A DNA stretch of 64,000 bases from Microvirga pakistanensis (GTDB lineage Bacteria; Pseudomonadota; Alphaproteobacteria; Rhizobiales; Beijerinckiaceae): assembly GCF_004458765.1 (NCBI RefSeq), contig NZ_SPJX01000652.1, positions 124,001 through 188,000 of the forward strand, read 5' to 3'. Positions 17,609 to 28,041 of this stretch are shown one piece after another. A model generated the notes under the pieces. That model had not been told where the DNA came from. It did not search any database and was given only the letters and a program-made list of their open reading frames with translations. Both the position numbers and the translations under genes were made by a program. Each line of letters starts with the position of its first letter. Positions within the stretch are counted from its first letter, which is position 1.

Positions 17609-17836
17609 CGGAGCCTCCCGGGTTAACCAAGTGTTAAGGGTGGGAGCCCGCCCGCGCTTCTCAAGGGCGCAAAGGGGCATCTGGGACGAAATACCTCGCT
17701 CGTGCCGTCCGGAGCGGACTTTCCGCCCGCGCCGCGCTTCGCGATGGAACATGCGATGCGCTGCCGACAGCCGGCATCAGATTGCCTTCGAAAGTGGATT
17801 TCCCTTTTAGGCCTGATGGTCTACCGAAAGGACACC

Positions 17837-18397
17837 ATGCCCAAGATCGTTCACTGCATCCGCCACGGCCAGTCCACCTTCAATGCCCATTTCGCCGAGA
17901 CCGGCGAAGACCCGCTCCATTTCGATGCCCCCCTGACCGAGCTTGGCCTCAGACAGGTGCAGGAGCGGGCCCGGGAGCTGCGCTCACACCCTTACGAGCT
18001 CGTCATCACCACGCCTCTGACCCGGGCGATCCAGACCACCCTCGGGCTGTTCGGCGATCATCCGGCGGCGCCCCCGATCCATGTGGAATGCCTTCACCGG
18101 GAGCACCTGGAGAGCAGCTGCGACGTCGGACGGGCTCCATCCCTTCTGATGCAGGAGTTCCCGCATCTGAGCTTCGATCACCTCGACGAGGTGTGGTGGC
18201 ATAACGAGGGCGAGCCGGACCCGCGCGGATTCGTCTACGAGCCCAGCCACATCTTCGAGGGGCGGGTCGAGCAGTTCCGGCGGTGGCTCCAGGACCGGCC
18301 GGAGCAGATGATCGCCGTCGTAGGGCACGGCACCTTCTTCAGCCGGCTCACGGGCCAATATCTCGGCAATTGCGAGGTCGCGGTTCTGGAGCTCTGA
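17837..18397 (+). CDS. Histidine phosphatase (phosphoglycerate mutase-like) family protein
   Basis: 186 residues from ATG 17837, preceded by AAAGGA. The catalytic RHG is at residues 9-11 (IRHGQSTFN), the second active-site His is in VVGHGTFFSRL, and TTPLTRAIQT supplies the phosphate-pocket Arg. This is the branch-1 histidine phosphatase fold. Substrate cannot be read: the segment ECLHREHLESSCDVG resembles plant and bacterial members acting on sugar phosphates. The reading frame extends upstream to 17702, but that part lacks family character. Confidence 0.85.
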   Translation: MPKIVHCIRHGQSTFNAHFAETGEDPLHFDAPLTELGLRQVQERARELRSHPYELVITTPLTRAIQTTLGLFGDHPAAPPIHVECLHREHLESSCDVGRAPSLLMQEFPHLSFDHLDEVWWHNEGEPDPRGFVYEPSHIFEGRVEQFRRWLQDRPEQMIAVVGHGTFFSRLTGQYLGNCEVAVLEL

Positions 18398-18539
18398 GTC
18401 TTGAGCGCAGGGCGGGTTCACCGCATTTTTACGAGCACGCCCTGGCTCAGCTCGCCTTGCGTCCCGGGAAAACCCATGCTAGTGCACCCCCGCCTGCGGG
18501 CGGAGAACGGTCCCCTTAAGGCTCACTTCCATCGACCCG

Positions 18540-18587
18540 ACGGGTTTCCCGACAGCTTGTTTGAAGGCTCGCCGGTCTGAAACCCGT
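18540..18587. promoter_or_regulatory. Inverted repeat in the atp operon leader
   Basis: ACGGGTTTC at 18540-18548 and GAAACCCGT at 18579-18587, 30 bases apart, just upstream of the atpH ribosome-binding site. It could form a stem in the leader RNA or be a protein site. No clear -35/-10 pair was found in the 210-base gap. Confidence 0.35.
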
Positions 18588-18607
18588 AACTTGAGAGAGA
18601 CGATTAC

Positions 18608-19179
18608 GTGGCGCAAAGCGGTTCGCATGAAGGACCCCTCCTGTCGGGCGTAGCGTTGCGCTATGCATCGGCGCTGTTCGACCTCGCTCGGGAAGCGAAT
18701 GCGGTGGACGCCGTGGCCGGCGATCTCGCACGCTTCGAGCAGCTGATCCGGGGCAGCGAAGACTTGCAGCGCCTGATCCGCAACCCCATTTTCACGGCGG
18801 AAGAGCAGACCCGTGCGATGGATGCCCTTCTCGGAAAGCTCGGCCTTTCGGGCCTTTCCGGCAATTTCATCCGCCTCGTGGCCTCCAAGCGCCGCCTCTT
18901 CGCCCTTCCGGACATGATCCGCGCCTATCAGGATCTCGTGTCCGACGCGAAGGGCATCGTCCGGGCTCAGGTGACCCTGGCGGAGGCTCCGTCGGACACC
19001 GTTCTCAACGAAATCAAGGCGGCGCTGCGCGACGTCGCTAAGGCTGACGTCGCTGTCGACGTCAAAATCGACCCGAGCCTCATCGGCGGAATCATCGTGA
19101 AGATGGGCTCCCGCATGGTGGACGCTTCGGTGCGCACCAAACTCAATTCCATTCGTCTTGCGATGAAAGAGGTCCGCTG

Positions 19180-19180
<1 letters not shown>
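18608..19180 (+). CDS. atpH: F1 ATP synthase delta subunit
   Basis: 190 residues from a GTG start at 18608 after GAGAGACG. It forms the stator contact at the top of F1. The N-terminal helical domain includes RYASALFDLAREANAVD and the C-terminal part has VDVKIDPSLIGGIIVKMGSRMVDASVRTKL, the most conserved stretch of the family. It heads the alphaproteobacterial atpHAGDC operon (F0 genes lie elsewhere). Its stop overlaps the atpA start by one base. Confidence 0.96.
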
Positions 19181-20709
<1,529 letters not shown>

Positions 20710-20746
20710 GATCCAGCCGGAACTCCGGAGAGGGTAGGGCCGCTCG

Positions 20747-21619
20747 ATGCCGAGCTTGAAAGACCTTCGTAACCGCATCGCCTCGGTCAAGGCGACGCAG
20801 AAGATCACCAAGGCCATGCAGATGGTGGCCGCCGCGAAGCTGCGCCGCGCGCAGACCGCGGCGGAGGCCGCGCGTCCCTACGCGGAGCGCATGGCCGTGG
20901 TGCTCGGCAATCTCGCGTCCGGCATCATCGTCGGGCCCGAGACGCCGCGTCTGCTCGCCGGCACGGGCTCCGACCGGGTGCATCTCCTGATCGTCTGCAC
21001 GGCCGAGCGCGGCCTGTGCGGCGCGTTCAACTCCTCGATCGCCCGTCTCGCCCGAGACCACGCCAACCGGCTCCTGGCCGAGGGCAAGACGGTCAAGATC
21101 ATCTGCGTGGGCAAGAAGGGCTACGACATCCTTCGTCGCCAGTTCGCCGAGCAGATCATCGAGTTCATCGACCTGCGCTCCGTTCGCCAGATCGGCTTCG
21201 AGCAGGGCGACATGATCGCCCAGAAGGTGCTCGCGCGCTTCGAGGCCGGCGAATTCGACGTGGCGACCCTGTTCTACTCGCGCTTCCGCTCGGTGATCGC
21301 CCAGATTCCGACGGCGCAGCAGATCATCCCCGCCCAGATCGAAGCCGCCGGGACGGCATCGGACGCGGTCTACGACTACGAGCCTGACGAAGGCGAGATC
21401 CTGACCACGCTTCTGCCGCGCAATCTCACCGTCCAGATCTTCCGGGCGCTCTTGGAGAACGCGGCGTCCGAACAGGGCGCCCGCATGAGCGCCATGGACA
21501 ATGCGACCCGCAACGCGGGCGAGATGATCAAGAAGCAGACGATGACCTACAATCGGTCGCGTCAGGCGATGATCACCAAGGAACTGATCGAAATCATTTC
21601 GGGCGCCGAGGCGCTCTGA
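20747..21619 (+). CDS. atpG: F1 ATP synthase gamma subunit
   Basis: 290 residues. The central rotor shaft. The N-terminal helix MPSLKDLRNRIASVKATQKI and the C-terminal helix with MDNATRNAGEMI and RSRQAMITKELIEI form the antiparallel coiled coil that enters the alpha/beta hexamer; the central Rossmann-like part includes ERGLCGAFN. Lies between atpA and atpD in the standard order. Confidence 0.98.
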   Translation: MPSLKDLRNRIASVKATQKITKAMQMVAAAKLRRAQTAAEAARPYAERMAVVLGNLASGIIVGPETPRLLAGTGSDRVHLLIVCTAERGLCGAFNSSIARLARDHANRLLAEGKTVKIICVGKKGYDILRRQFAEQIIEFIDLRSVRQIGFEQGDMIAQKVLARFEAGEFDVATLFYSRFRSVIAQIPTAQQIIPAQIEAAGTASDAVYDYEPDEGEILTTLLPRNLTVQIFRALLENAASEQGARMSAMDNATRNAGEMIKKQTMTYNRSRQAMITKELIEIISGAEAL

Positions 21620-21640
21620 CGAATCCGAGAGGAGCCTCAC

Positions 21641-23095
21641 ATGGCTAACACCGCTACCGCCGGCAAGAACGTCGGTCACATCACGCAGGTCATCGGCGCC
21701 GTCGTCGACGTGCAGTTCGAAGGCCATCTTCCCGAGATCCTCAACGCTCTCGAGACCCAGAACCAGGGCAGCCGCCTGGTGCTCGAAGTTTCGCAGCAGC
21801 TCGGCGAGAACACCGTGCGCTGCATCGCCATGGACACCTCCGAGGGTCTGGTGCGCGGCCAGGAAGTCTTCGACACCGGCGCCCCGATCTCCGTGCCCGT
21901 CGGCGCCGCCACGCTCGGCCGCATCATGAACGTCATCGGCGAGCCGGTGGACGAAGCCGGCCCCATCGCCGGCGAAGCCCAGCGCGCCATCCACCAGCCG
22001 GCCCCGTCCTATGCCGAGCAATCCACCGAGGGCCAGATCCTCGTCACGGGCATCAAGGTCGTGGACCTGCTCGCTCCCTACGCAAAGGGCGGTAAGATCG
22101 GCCTCTTCGGCGGCGCAGGCGTCGGCAAGACCGTGCTGATCATGGAGCTCATCAACAACGTCGCGAAGGCGCACGGCGGCTACTCCGTGTTCGCCGGCGT
22201 GGGCGAGCGGACCCGCGAGGGCAACGACCTCTATCACGAGATGATCGAGTCCCGCGTGAACGTGAACCCGGCCGAGAACAACGGTTCGGCCGCCGGCTCC
22301 AAGTGCGCTCTCGTGTACGGCCAGATGAACGAGCCCCCGGGCGCCCGCGCCCGCGTCGCGCTCACCGGCCTGACCGTCGCCGAGCACTTCCGCGACCAGG
22401 GTCAGGACGTGCTGTTCTTCGTGGACAACATCTTCCGCTTCACCCAGGCAGGCTCCGAGGTGTCGGCGCTTCTCGGCCGTATTCCCTCGGCGGTGGGCTA
22501 CCAGCCGACCCTGTCGACGGACATGGGTGCCCTGCAGGAGCGCATCACCACCACCACCAAGGGCTCGATCACCTCGGTGCAGGCCATCTACGTTCCCGCC
22601 GACGACCTGACCGACCCTGCTCCGGCGACCTCCTTCGCCCACCTCGACGCCACGACCGTGCTGTCGCGTTCGATCGCCGAGAAGGGCATCTATCCGGCCG
22701 TGGATCCGCTCGACTCGACCTCGCGCATGCTCTCCGCCGCGATCGTCGGTGAGGAGCACTACAACGTCGCCCGCCAGGTCCAGCAGGTGCTGCAGCGCTA
22801 CAAGGCGCTCCAGGACATCATCGCGATCCTGGGCATGGACGAGCTCTCCGAAGAAGACAAGCTCACCGTCGCCCGCGCCCGCAAGATCGAGCGCTTCCTG
22901 TCGCAGCCCTTCCACGTGGCGGAAGTGTTCACCGGCTCGCCCGGTAAGCTCGTCGCCCTCGAAGACACGATCAAGGGCTTCAAGGGCCTGGTCGAGGGCC
23001 AGTACGATCACCTCCCCGAGGCCGCCTTCTACATGGTCGGCACCATCGAGGAAGCGGTCGAGAAGGCCCAGCGCCTCGCTGCTGAAGCTGCCTAA
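21641..23095 (+). CDS. atpD: F1 ATP synthase beta subunit
   Basis: 484 residues. Catalytic subunit. Walker A GGAGVGKT begins near residue 157, the catalytic Glu region is VGERTREGNDLYHEM, Walker B is VLFFVDNIFRFTQAG, and the alpha/beta signature PAVDPLDSTSRM is intact. A hairpin separates it from atpC, which may set a lower level of epsilon. Confidence 0.98.
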   Translation: MANTATAGKNVGHITQVIGAVVDVQFEGHLPEILNALETQNQGSRLVLEVSQQLGENTVRCIAMDTSEGLVRGQEVFDTGAPISVPVGAATLGRIMNVIGEPVDEAGPIAGEAQRAIHQPAPSYAEQSTEGQILVTGIKVVDLLAPYAKGGKIGLFGGAGVGKTVLIMELINNVAKAHGGYSVFAGVGERTREGNDLYHEMIESRVNVNPAENNGSAAGSKCALVYGQMNEPPGARARVALTGLTVAEHFRDQGQDVLFFVDNIFRFTQAGSEVSALLGRIPSAVGYQPTLSTDMGALQERITTTTKGSITSVQAIYVPADDLTDPAPATSFAHLDATTVLSRSIAEKGIYPAVDPLDSTSRMLSAAIVGEEHYNVARQVQQVLQRYKALQDIIAILGMDELSEEDKLTVARARKIERFLSQPFHVAEVFTGSPGKLVALEDTIKGFKGLVEGQYDHLPEAAFYMVGTIEEAVEKAQRLAAEAA

Positions 23096-23110
23096 CCGAA
23101 CTCCAGGATC

Positions 23111-23140
23111 GTCCCGGGGCGTGCTCGCACGCTCCGGGAC
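23111..23140 (+). terminator. Hairpin between atpD and atpC, attenuator-like
   Basis: Two 14-base arms, GTCCCGGGGCGTGC and GCACGCTCCGGGAC, pair with one G-T wobble around two bases; CTGCTTTTCC follows. The T tract is displaced, so partial termination or an mRNA-processing/stability role is more likely than a complete stop. Confidence 0.55.
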
Positions 23141-23210
23141 CTGCTTTTCCAGCCTGCCTCCAACGATCCCGCACCGCTCCCGTTGAGCGGACGGATGACG
23201 AGAAGCTCAA

Positions 23211-23612
23211 ATGGCCACCTTCACTTTCGAACTCGTCTCTCCCGAGCGCGTGCTGTTCTCAGGCGCCGTCGACGCGGTCGTCCTGCCTGCGACCGAAGGC
23301 GACATGACGGTTCTTGCCGGCCATGCGCCGACGATGACGACTCTCAAGACCGGCTTCCTGGTCGTGACGAGCAATCCGGGCAACGGCCGCCGGGTGCTGG
23401 TCCGCGGCGGTTTCGCCGACATCAACCAGAACGGGCTCACCGTCCTCGCCGAGCGCGCGCTTCCGGAGGAAGAGTTGACGCAGGAGGTTCTCGACAAGGA
23501 AATCCTCCAGGCGGAGATGATTTGGGATTCGACGGACGATCCGGCCGCCAAGCACGCCGCCGAATCGGCGATCGCGCAGCTGCGCGAGGCCAAGGCGGCC
23601 CTGAACTACTAA
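23211..23612 (+). CDS. atpC: F1 ATP synthase epsilon subunit
   Basis: 133 residues. Rotor-base subunit with the N-terminal beta-sandwich (TFELVSPERVLFSG, PATEGDMTVLAGHAP) and a C-terminal helical hairpin. In alphaproteobacteria the C-terminal helices are usually weakly inhibitory; this cannot be judged here. Last gene of the atp operon, closed by the terminator at 23640. Confidence 0.97.
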   Translation: MATFTFELVSPERVLFSGAVDAVVLPATEGDMTVLAGHAPTMTTLKTGFLVVTSNPGNGRRVLVRGGFADINQNGLTVLAERALPEEELTQEVLDKEILQAEMIWDSTDDPAAKHAAESAIAQLREAKAALNY

Positions 23613-23639
23613 GCGCTTTTGAAGAAGCATGCATGAAAC

Positions 23640-23662
23640 ACCCGGCCCCGAGCCGGGTTTTT
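23640..23662 (+). terminator. Rho-independent terminator of the atp operon
   Basis: Stem ACCCGGC/GCCGGGT with loop CCCGA, running into TTTTT. It ends 6 bases before the start of the next gene. Confidence 0.85.
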
Positions 23663-23668
23663 CATGTC

Positions 23669-24184
23669 ATGACAAAGCCCGCGCCGCTGATCCTCACCAT
23701 CGCCCTGGACGAGCACTCCTTCTCGTTCTTCGACGCACAGAGGAGGCGCTACTTTCCGCCCGACCGGAATTTCATCCCGGCGCATCTGACCCTCTTTCAT
23801 CATCTGCCGGGCGACCGCCTCGACACCATCCAGGACCTTCTCGCGAAAACGTGCTCCGCACAGCCACGTTTCCGGCTGGATGCCACCCATCTCCGGTCTC
23901 TCGGCCGCGGCGTCGCCTATGTCCTGCAATCCGCTGAACTCGCCGCCCTGCGTGCGAGCCTCGCGCAGGAGTGGAGCCCATGGCTGACGCCGCAGGACCG
24001 GCAAAAACATCAGCCGCACGTGACCGTGCAGAACAACGTCGACCCTCAAACGGCGCGGACGCTACTGAGGGACCTTTCCGAGAGCTTTGCGCCGTTCCAG
24101 GCGACGGCGCTCGGCCTGGACCTGTGGTGGTACCGCGGAGGGCCGTGGGAGATGGTGCGGCACATTCCCTTTATCCAGGAATGA
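23669..24184 (+). CDS. 2'-5' RNA ligase family protein (2H phosphoesterase)
   Basis: 171 residues from ATG 23669, directly after the atp terminator. Both 2H signature tetrapeptides are present, HLTL (in PAHLTLFHHL) and HVTV (in QPHVTVQNNV), spaced as in LigT/ThpR-like proteins that open cyclic phosphates or join RNA halves. The C-terminal LWWYRGGPW is a common feature of the bacterial branch. The actual substrate is unknown. The open frame running back through atpC is another-frame shadow and was trimmed. Confidence 0.85.
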   Translation: MTKPAPLILTIALDEHSFSFFDAQRRRYFPPDRNFIPAHLTLFHHLPGDRLDTIQDLLAKTCSAQPRFRLDATHLRSLGRGVAYVLQSAELAALRASLAQEWSPWLTPQDRQKHQPHVTVQNNVDPQTARTLLRDLSESFAPFQATALGLDLWWYRGGPWEMVRHIPFIQE

Positions 24185-24224
24185 GGCCGTCTCGCCAAAT
24201 CAGTTCGGAGAAAGCCGGACTTGA

Positions 24225-24259
24225 AATGTCGTCACCGGCACGAGGCCGGTGACGACATT
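24225..24259. terminator. Terminator-like hairpin between convergent genes
   Basis: Perfect 14-bp stem (AATGTCGTCACCGG and its inverted copy) with loop CACGAGG. It sits between the 2H phosphoesterase and the end of putA and can act for both strands. T-runs are short. Its GTCACCGG core resembles the repeat family at 39278. Confidence 0.65.
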
Positions 24260-24295
24260 CCTTACCTGTCGTGGGCGCCAGGGGAGCCAGCGCTC

Positions 24296-27200
24296 TCACT
24301 CACCCATCGCGATCAGGTTGGCGTTGCCGCCGGCAGCCGCCGTGTTGATCGTCACGGTCTGCTCGGTCGCGAAGCGCAGGAGGTAATGCGGCCCGCCGGC
24401 TTTCGGCCCGGTCCCGGAGAGACCATGACCACCGAACGGCTGCACGCCGACCACCGCGCCGATCATGTTGCGGTTCACGTAGACGTTGCCGACCGACAAA
24501 GCCTCGACGATGCGGTCGACCGTCGCGTCGATCCGCGAGTGAACGCCCAGCGTCAGGCCATAACCCGTTCCCTCGACGGCCTGGATCACCTCCTCGAGGC
24601 GATTGGCCTTATAGCGCGCCACGTGCAGCACGGGTCCGAACACTTCCTGCGCCAGATCGTGCGGCTTGTTGAGCTCGAAGATATGCGGCGCCACGAACGT
24701 GCCCATGGCCGGTGCCGTACCGGCATAATGCACTCTCGCCTGCGCTTTCATGTCCGCGATATGCGCGTCGAGCTTGTCCTTCGCCTCGCGGTCGATGACC
24801 GGCCCCACATGCACCGAGACGTCCCGCGGGTCGCCGAGCTTCAGCTCGCGCGCGTTGCCGGCGATCATTTCGATCATGCGGTCGGCCACATCCTCCTGCA
24901 CGCAGAGGAGGCGCAGGGCCGAGCAGCGCTGGCCGGCGGACCGGAAGGCGGACATCACCACGTCGTCGGCCACCTGCTCGGGCAGCGCCGTCGCGTCCAC
25001 GATCATGGCGTTGATGCCGCCGGTCTCGGCGATCAGCGGTACGATGGCGGCATCCTTGTTCGCCAGGGTGCGGTTGATGATGCGCGCCACCTCCGTGGAC
25101 CCTGTGAAGACGACACCACCGACATCCCTGTGTTCCACGAGGCGGGCGCCCACACGCCCGTCCCCGGGCACGAGGTGCAGGGCGGACTTCGCCACGCCGG
25201 CCTCGTGCAGGATACGCACCGCCATGCCGGCGATCAGCGGCGTCTGCTCCGCAGGCTTCGCAACGACCGCGTTGCCCGCCATGAGGGCAGCACTCACCTG
25301 ACCCAGGAAGATCGCAAGCGGGAAGTTCCAGGGCGAGATCGCCACGAACACGCCGCGTCCCCGAAGACGCAGCACGTTGCTCTCGCCGGTCGGGCCGGGC
25401 ATCGCTTCTCCGGCGCCGAAGAGCGTGCGGCCCTGCACCGCGTAGTAGCGGCAGAAATCGACAGCTTCCCGCACCTCCGAGAGCGCATCGTCGAGGGTCT
25501 TGCCCGCTTCCGTCTGCAGCAGGTGCAGCAGGGCGCCACGACGCTCCTCCATGAGATCGGCGGCGCGTTCCAGAGCCTTGGCCCGGCTCGCCGCATCGGT
25601 CCGGCTCCAGGAAGCGAAGCCCGCGCGGGCCGAAGCCATGGCGCGGTCGGCGATCTCGGGCGTCGCTTCCGTCACATGACCGACGGTCGCACCATCGACG
25701 GGGCTGACGACGGCGCGAGTCTCGCCCGAAGCCGCTTTCCCGTCGATCAGCGGATCGGCGCGGAACGTCTGCTGGGCGGCCTTCCTGATCTCGCCGAGGA
25801 GCGCGTCGAGCGAAGCGCGGTGGCCGAACTCGACGCCCTTCGAATTGGCGCGCTCGGACCCATAGAGATCGCGCGGCAGCGGGAGCTTCGGATGGCGGGC
25901 CCGATCGGCGGACCCGATGATGTCGGCCGGGCGCTTGAGCAGGGCCTCGACCGGAACGCCGGGATCGGCCGCAACCGACACGAAGGAGGAGTTCGCGCCG
26001 TTCTCGAGCAGGCGGCGGACCAGATAGGCGAGGAGGTCCCGGTGACCGCCGACGGGTGCGTAGGCGCGGCAGGCCAGTCCCGGATTGTCTTCCAGAAGGC
26101 GCGCGTAGAGTGCCTCGCCCATGCCATGCAGGCGCTGGAACTCGTACCCGTCCGTGCCGCCCGCGCGCTCGATGATCGACGCGACCGTGAGCGCGTTGTG
26201 GGTTGCGAATTGCGGATAGATGCGCGGACGCAGCGCCAGCATCTTCTCGGCACAGGCGACGTAGTGCAGGTCCGTCATGGCCTTGCGGGTGAAGACCGGG
26301 TAATCGTCGAGGCCGCGCTCCTGCGCGCGCTTCACCTCGGTGTCCCAGTAGGCACCCTTCACGAGGCGCACCATCATCTGACGGTTGTAGCGCTCCGCCA
26401 TGGCCGCGATCGCATCGATCACCGAGCCTGCCCGCTTCTGATAAGCCTGAATGGCCAGGCCGAAGCCCTTCCAATCCGCGAGCGACGGATCGGCGATCAC
26501 GGCCTCGATCACCTCGAGCGAGAGCTCGAGGCGGTCCGCCTCCTCCGCATCGACCGTGAAGTTGAGATCGTAGGATTTCGCCTTCTGCGCCAGCTCGATC
26601 ACGAGCGGCACGAGCTCGCGCATGACCCGCTCGCGGCTCGTCGCCTCGTAGCGTGGATGCAGGGCCGAGAGCTTCACGGAAATGCCCGGACGGTTCGGCA
26701 GAGGCTCGTTGCCCGCCGAGCGGCCGATGGCATCGATGGCGGAGGCGTAGGATTCGAAGTAGCGGCGTGCATCCGCTGCCGTCCGGGCGCCTTCGCCCAG
26801 CATGTCGAAGGAGTAGCGATAGATCCGGCCCTTGGAGGAGGTGGCGCGCTTCAAGGCCTCCTCGATGGTCTGGCCGAGCACGAAATGGTTGCCCATGACG
26901 CGCATGGCCTGCCGGGTGGCGGTGCGCACGGCGGGAAGGCCGATGCGCTTCGTGAGCTGGCCCAGGATGCTTTCCGGCGTCTCGCCGGGCTGGATCACCC
27001 GGGCCGTGATCCCGAGCGCCCAGGCCGAGGCCGATACCAGGAAGGCGTCGGACTTGGCCTCATGGCCGGCGAAATCGGCTTGACCGAGCTTGTCCTCGAT
27101 GAGCCTGTCGGCGGTGGCGGCATCCGGCACGCGCAGCAGGGCTTCGGCCAGCACCATGAGAGCCAGGCCCTCCTTTGTGGAGAGCGCGTATTCCCGCAGC

Positions 27201-27391
27201 ATCTCCTCCACGCCGCCGAGGCCGCCGCCCTTGGCGCGGATGGCCTCGATCAGGCGGGTGGCGCGCTCGTCGACGCGGCGCTCGCGCTCGGGCGACAGGC
27301 GGGAGCTCGCCAGGAGACGGGCGGCCATCGCCTTGTCGTCCTCGGCGAAGGGCGGGTTGAAGGTCAGGGCGGGGCTGGAATTGTAGGTCAT
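24296..27391 (-). CDS. putA: Bifunctional proline dehydrogenase / L-glutamate gamma-semialdehyde dehydrogenase
   Basis: 1031 residues from ATG 27391, preceded by CCGAGG; a TTG further up is less likely. It oxidises proline to pyrroline-5-carboxylate with FAD and then to glutamate with NAD. The helical and proline-dehydrogenase barrel region occupies about 60-450 (LSALHPRYEATSRERV, MVRLVKGAYWDTE, FATHNALT). The aldehyde dehydrogenase half occupies about 530-1000: ISPWNFPLAIFLGQ, catalytic Glu in ETGGINAMI, catalytic Cys near residue 820 in GQRCSAL. There is no N-terminal ribbon-helix-helix DNA-binding domain, so it is a short PutA that cannot repress itself; the divergent Lrp-family gene is the expected regulator. 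Confidence 0.96.
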   Translation of the reverse strand: MTYNSSPALTFNPPFAEDDKAMAARLLASSRLSPERERRVDERATRLIEAIRAKGGGLGGVEEMLREYALSTKEGLALMVLAEALLRVPDAATADRLIEDKLGQADFAGHEAKSDAFLVSASAWALGITARVIQPGETPESILGQLTKRIGLPAVRTATRQAMRVMGNHFVLGQTIEEALKRATSSKGRIYRYSFDMLGEGARTAADARRYFESYASAIDAIGRSAGNEPLPNRPGISVKLSALHPRYEATSRERVMRELVPLVIELAQKAKSYDLNFTVDAEEADRLELSLEVIEAVIADPSLADWKGFGLAIQAYQKRAGSVIDAIAAMAERYNRQMMVRLVKGAYWDTEVKRAQERGLDDYPVFTRKAMTDLHYVACAEKMLALRPRIYPQFATHNALTVASIIERAGGTDGYEFQRLHGMGEALYARLLEDNPGLACRAYAPVGGHRDLLAYLVRRLLENGANSSFVSVAADPGVPVEALLKRPADIIGSADRARHPKLPLPRDLYGSERANSKGVEFGHRASLDALLGEIRKAAQQTFRADPLIDGKAASGETRAVVSPVDGATVGHVTEATPEIADRAMASARAGFASWSRTDAASRAKALERAADLMEERRGALLHLLQTEAGKTLDDALSEVREAVDFCRYYAVQGRTLFGAGEAMPGPTGESNVLRLRGRGVFVAISPWNFPLAIFLGQVSAALMAGNAVVAKPAEQTPLIAGMAVRILHEAGVAKSALHLVPGDGRVGARLVEHRDVGGVVFTGSTEVARIINRTLANKDAAIVPLIAETGGINAMIVDATALPEQVADDVVMSAFRSAGQRCSALRLLCVQEDVADRMIEMIAGNARELKLGDPRDVSVHVGPVIDREAKDKLDAHIADMKAQARVHYAGTAPAMGTFVAPHIFELNKPHDLAQEVFGPVLHVARYKANRLEEVIQAVEGTGYGLTLGVHSRIDATVDRIVEALSVGNVYVNRNMIGAVVGVQPFGGHGLSGTGPKAGGPHYLLRFATEQTVTINTAAAGGNANLIAMGE

Positions 27392-27398
27392 GTCGGGC

Positions 27399-27460
27399 CT
27401 CGGAAGATTTCCCGGCAATATACGGGGTCCGACGCCGTGTTTCGATGGTGATATTCCGAG
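27399..27460. promoter_or_regulatory. putA/putR shared control region with inverted repeat
   Basis: The 113-base divergent gap contains CTCGGAA at 27399-27405 and its inverted copy TTCCGAG at 27454-27460, and two AT-rich cores, GCAATATAC and GTGATATTCC. This suits binding of an Lrp-type octamer at two phased sites. No unambiguous promoter hexamers were identified. Confidence 0.4.
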
Positions 27461-27504
27461 TTCGGCCTTAAGATTGGCGCCATAAGTGATGCACGAGCGT
27501 GAAA

Positions 27505-27966
27505 ATGACGGATATCGACCGGATCGATCGGAAGATCCTGAAGCTGCTGCAACTGGATGGGCGGATTTCCACGGTGGACCTGGCCGAGAAAATCGGCCTT
27601 TCGCCCACCTCCACCAGCGACCGGGTGAAACGCCTGCAGCGGGAGGGCTATATCGCGGGCTTCGGAGCGAGGCTCGACCCGCACCGGCTGGGTCTGGAGC
27701 TCCTGGTCTTCGTGGAGGTTTCCCTCGACAAGACGACGCCCGACGTCTTCGAAAAGTTCGCGGAAGCCGTCAAGCGCGCCCCCGAGGTTCTCGAGTGTCA
27801 CATGGTGGCGGGCGGCTTCGACTACTTGGTGAAGACCCGCGTCGCCGACATGGGGGCCTATCGCCACTTCCTCGGCGAGATCCTGCTGGCGCTGCCCGGC
27901 GTGAAGGAAACCCGCACCTACGCGGTGATGGAAGAGGTCAAAAGCGACGGCATGCTGCCGGTTTGA
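27505..27966 (+). CDS. putR: Lrp/AsnC family regulator, probable proline-responsive PutR
   Basis: 153 residues from ATG 27505 (GTG at 27499 would add two). The N-terminal winged helix includes IDRKILKLLQLDGRISTVDLAEKIGLSPT, split here as an HTH at about residues 5-60; the C-terminal RAM/ligand domain includes FAEAVKRAPEVLECHMV and GGFDYLVKTRV. Divergent arrangement with putA and the known role of PutR in Agrobacterium and Rhodobacter (proline-dependent activation of putA) support the name. Confidence 0.88.
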   Translation: MTDIDRIDRKILKLLQLDGRISTVDLAEKIGLSPTSTSDRVKRLQREGYIAGFGARLDPHRLGLELLVFVEVSLDKTTPDVFEKFAEAVKRAPEVLECHMVAGGFDYLVKTRVADMGAYRHFLGEILLALPGVKETRTYAVMEEVKSDGMLPV

Positions 27967-28006
27967 AACGACAATGGCCGGGAGGCGAGGGATCCGGCGT
28001 GCCTGG

Positions 28007-28038
28007 AAAAGGGCGCCGGCGATGCGGCGCCCCATTTT
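28007..28038. terminator. Bidirectional terminator between putR and terC
   Basis: Stem GGGCGCCG/CGGCGCCC with a 6-base loop, flanked by AAAA on the left and CATTTT on the right. Each strand therefore has a T-run after the stem, serving the convergent genes on both sides. Confidence 0.75.
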
Positions 28039-28041
28039 CGT

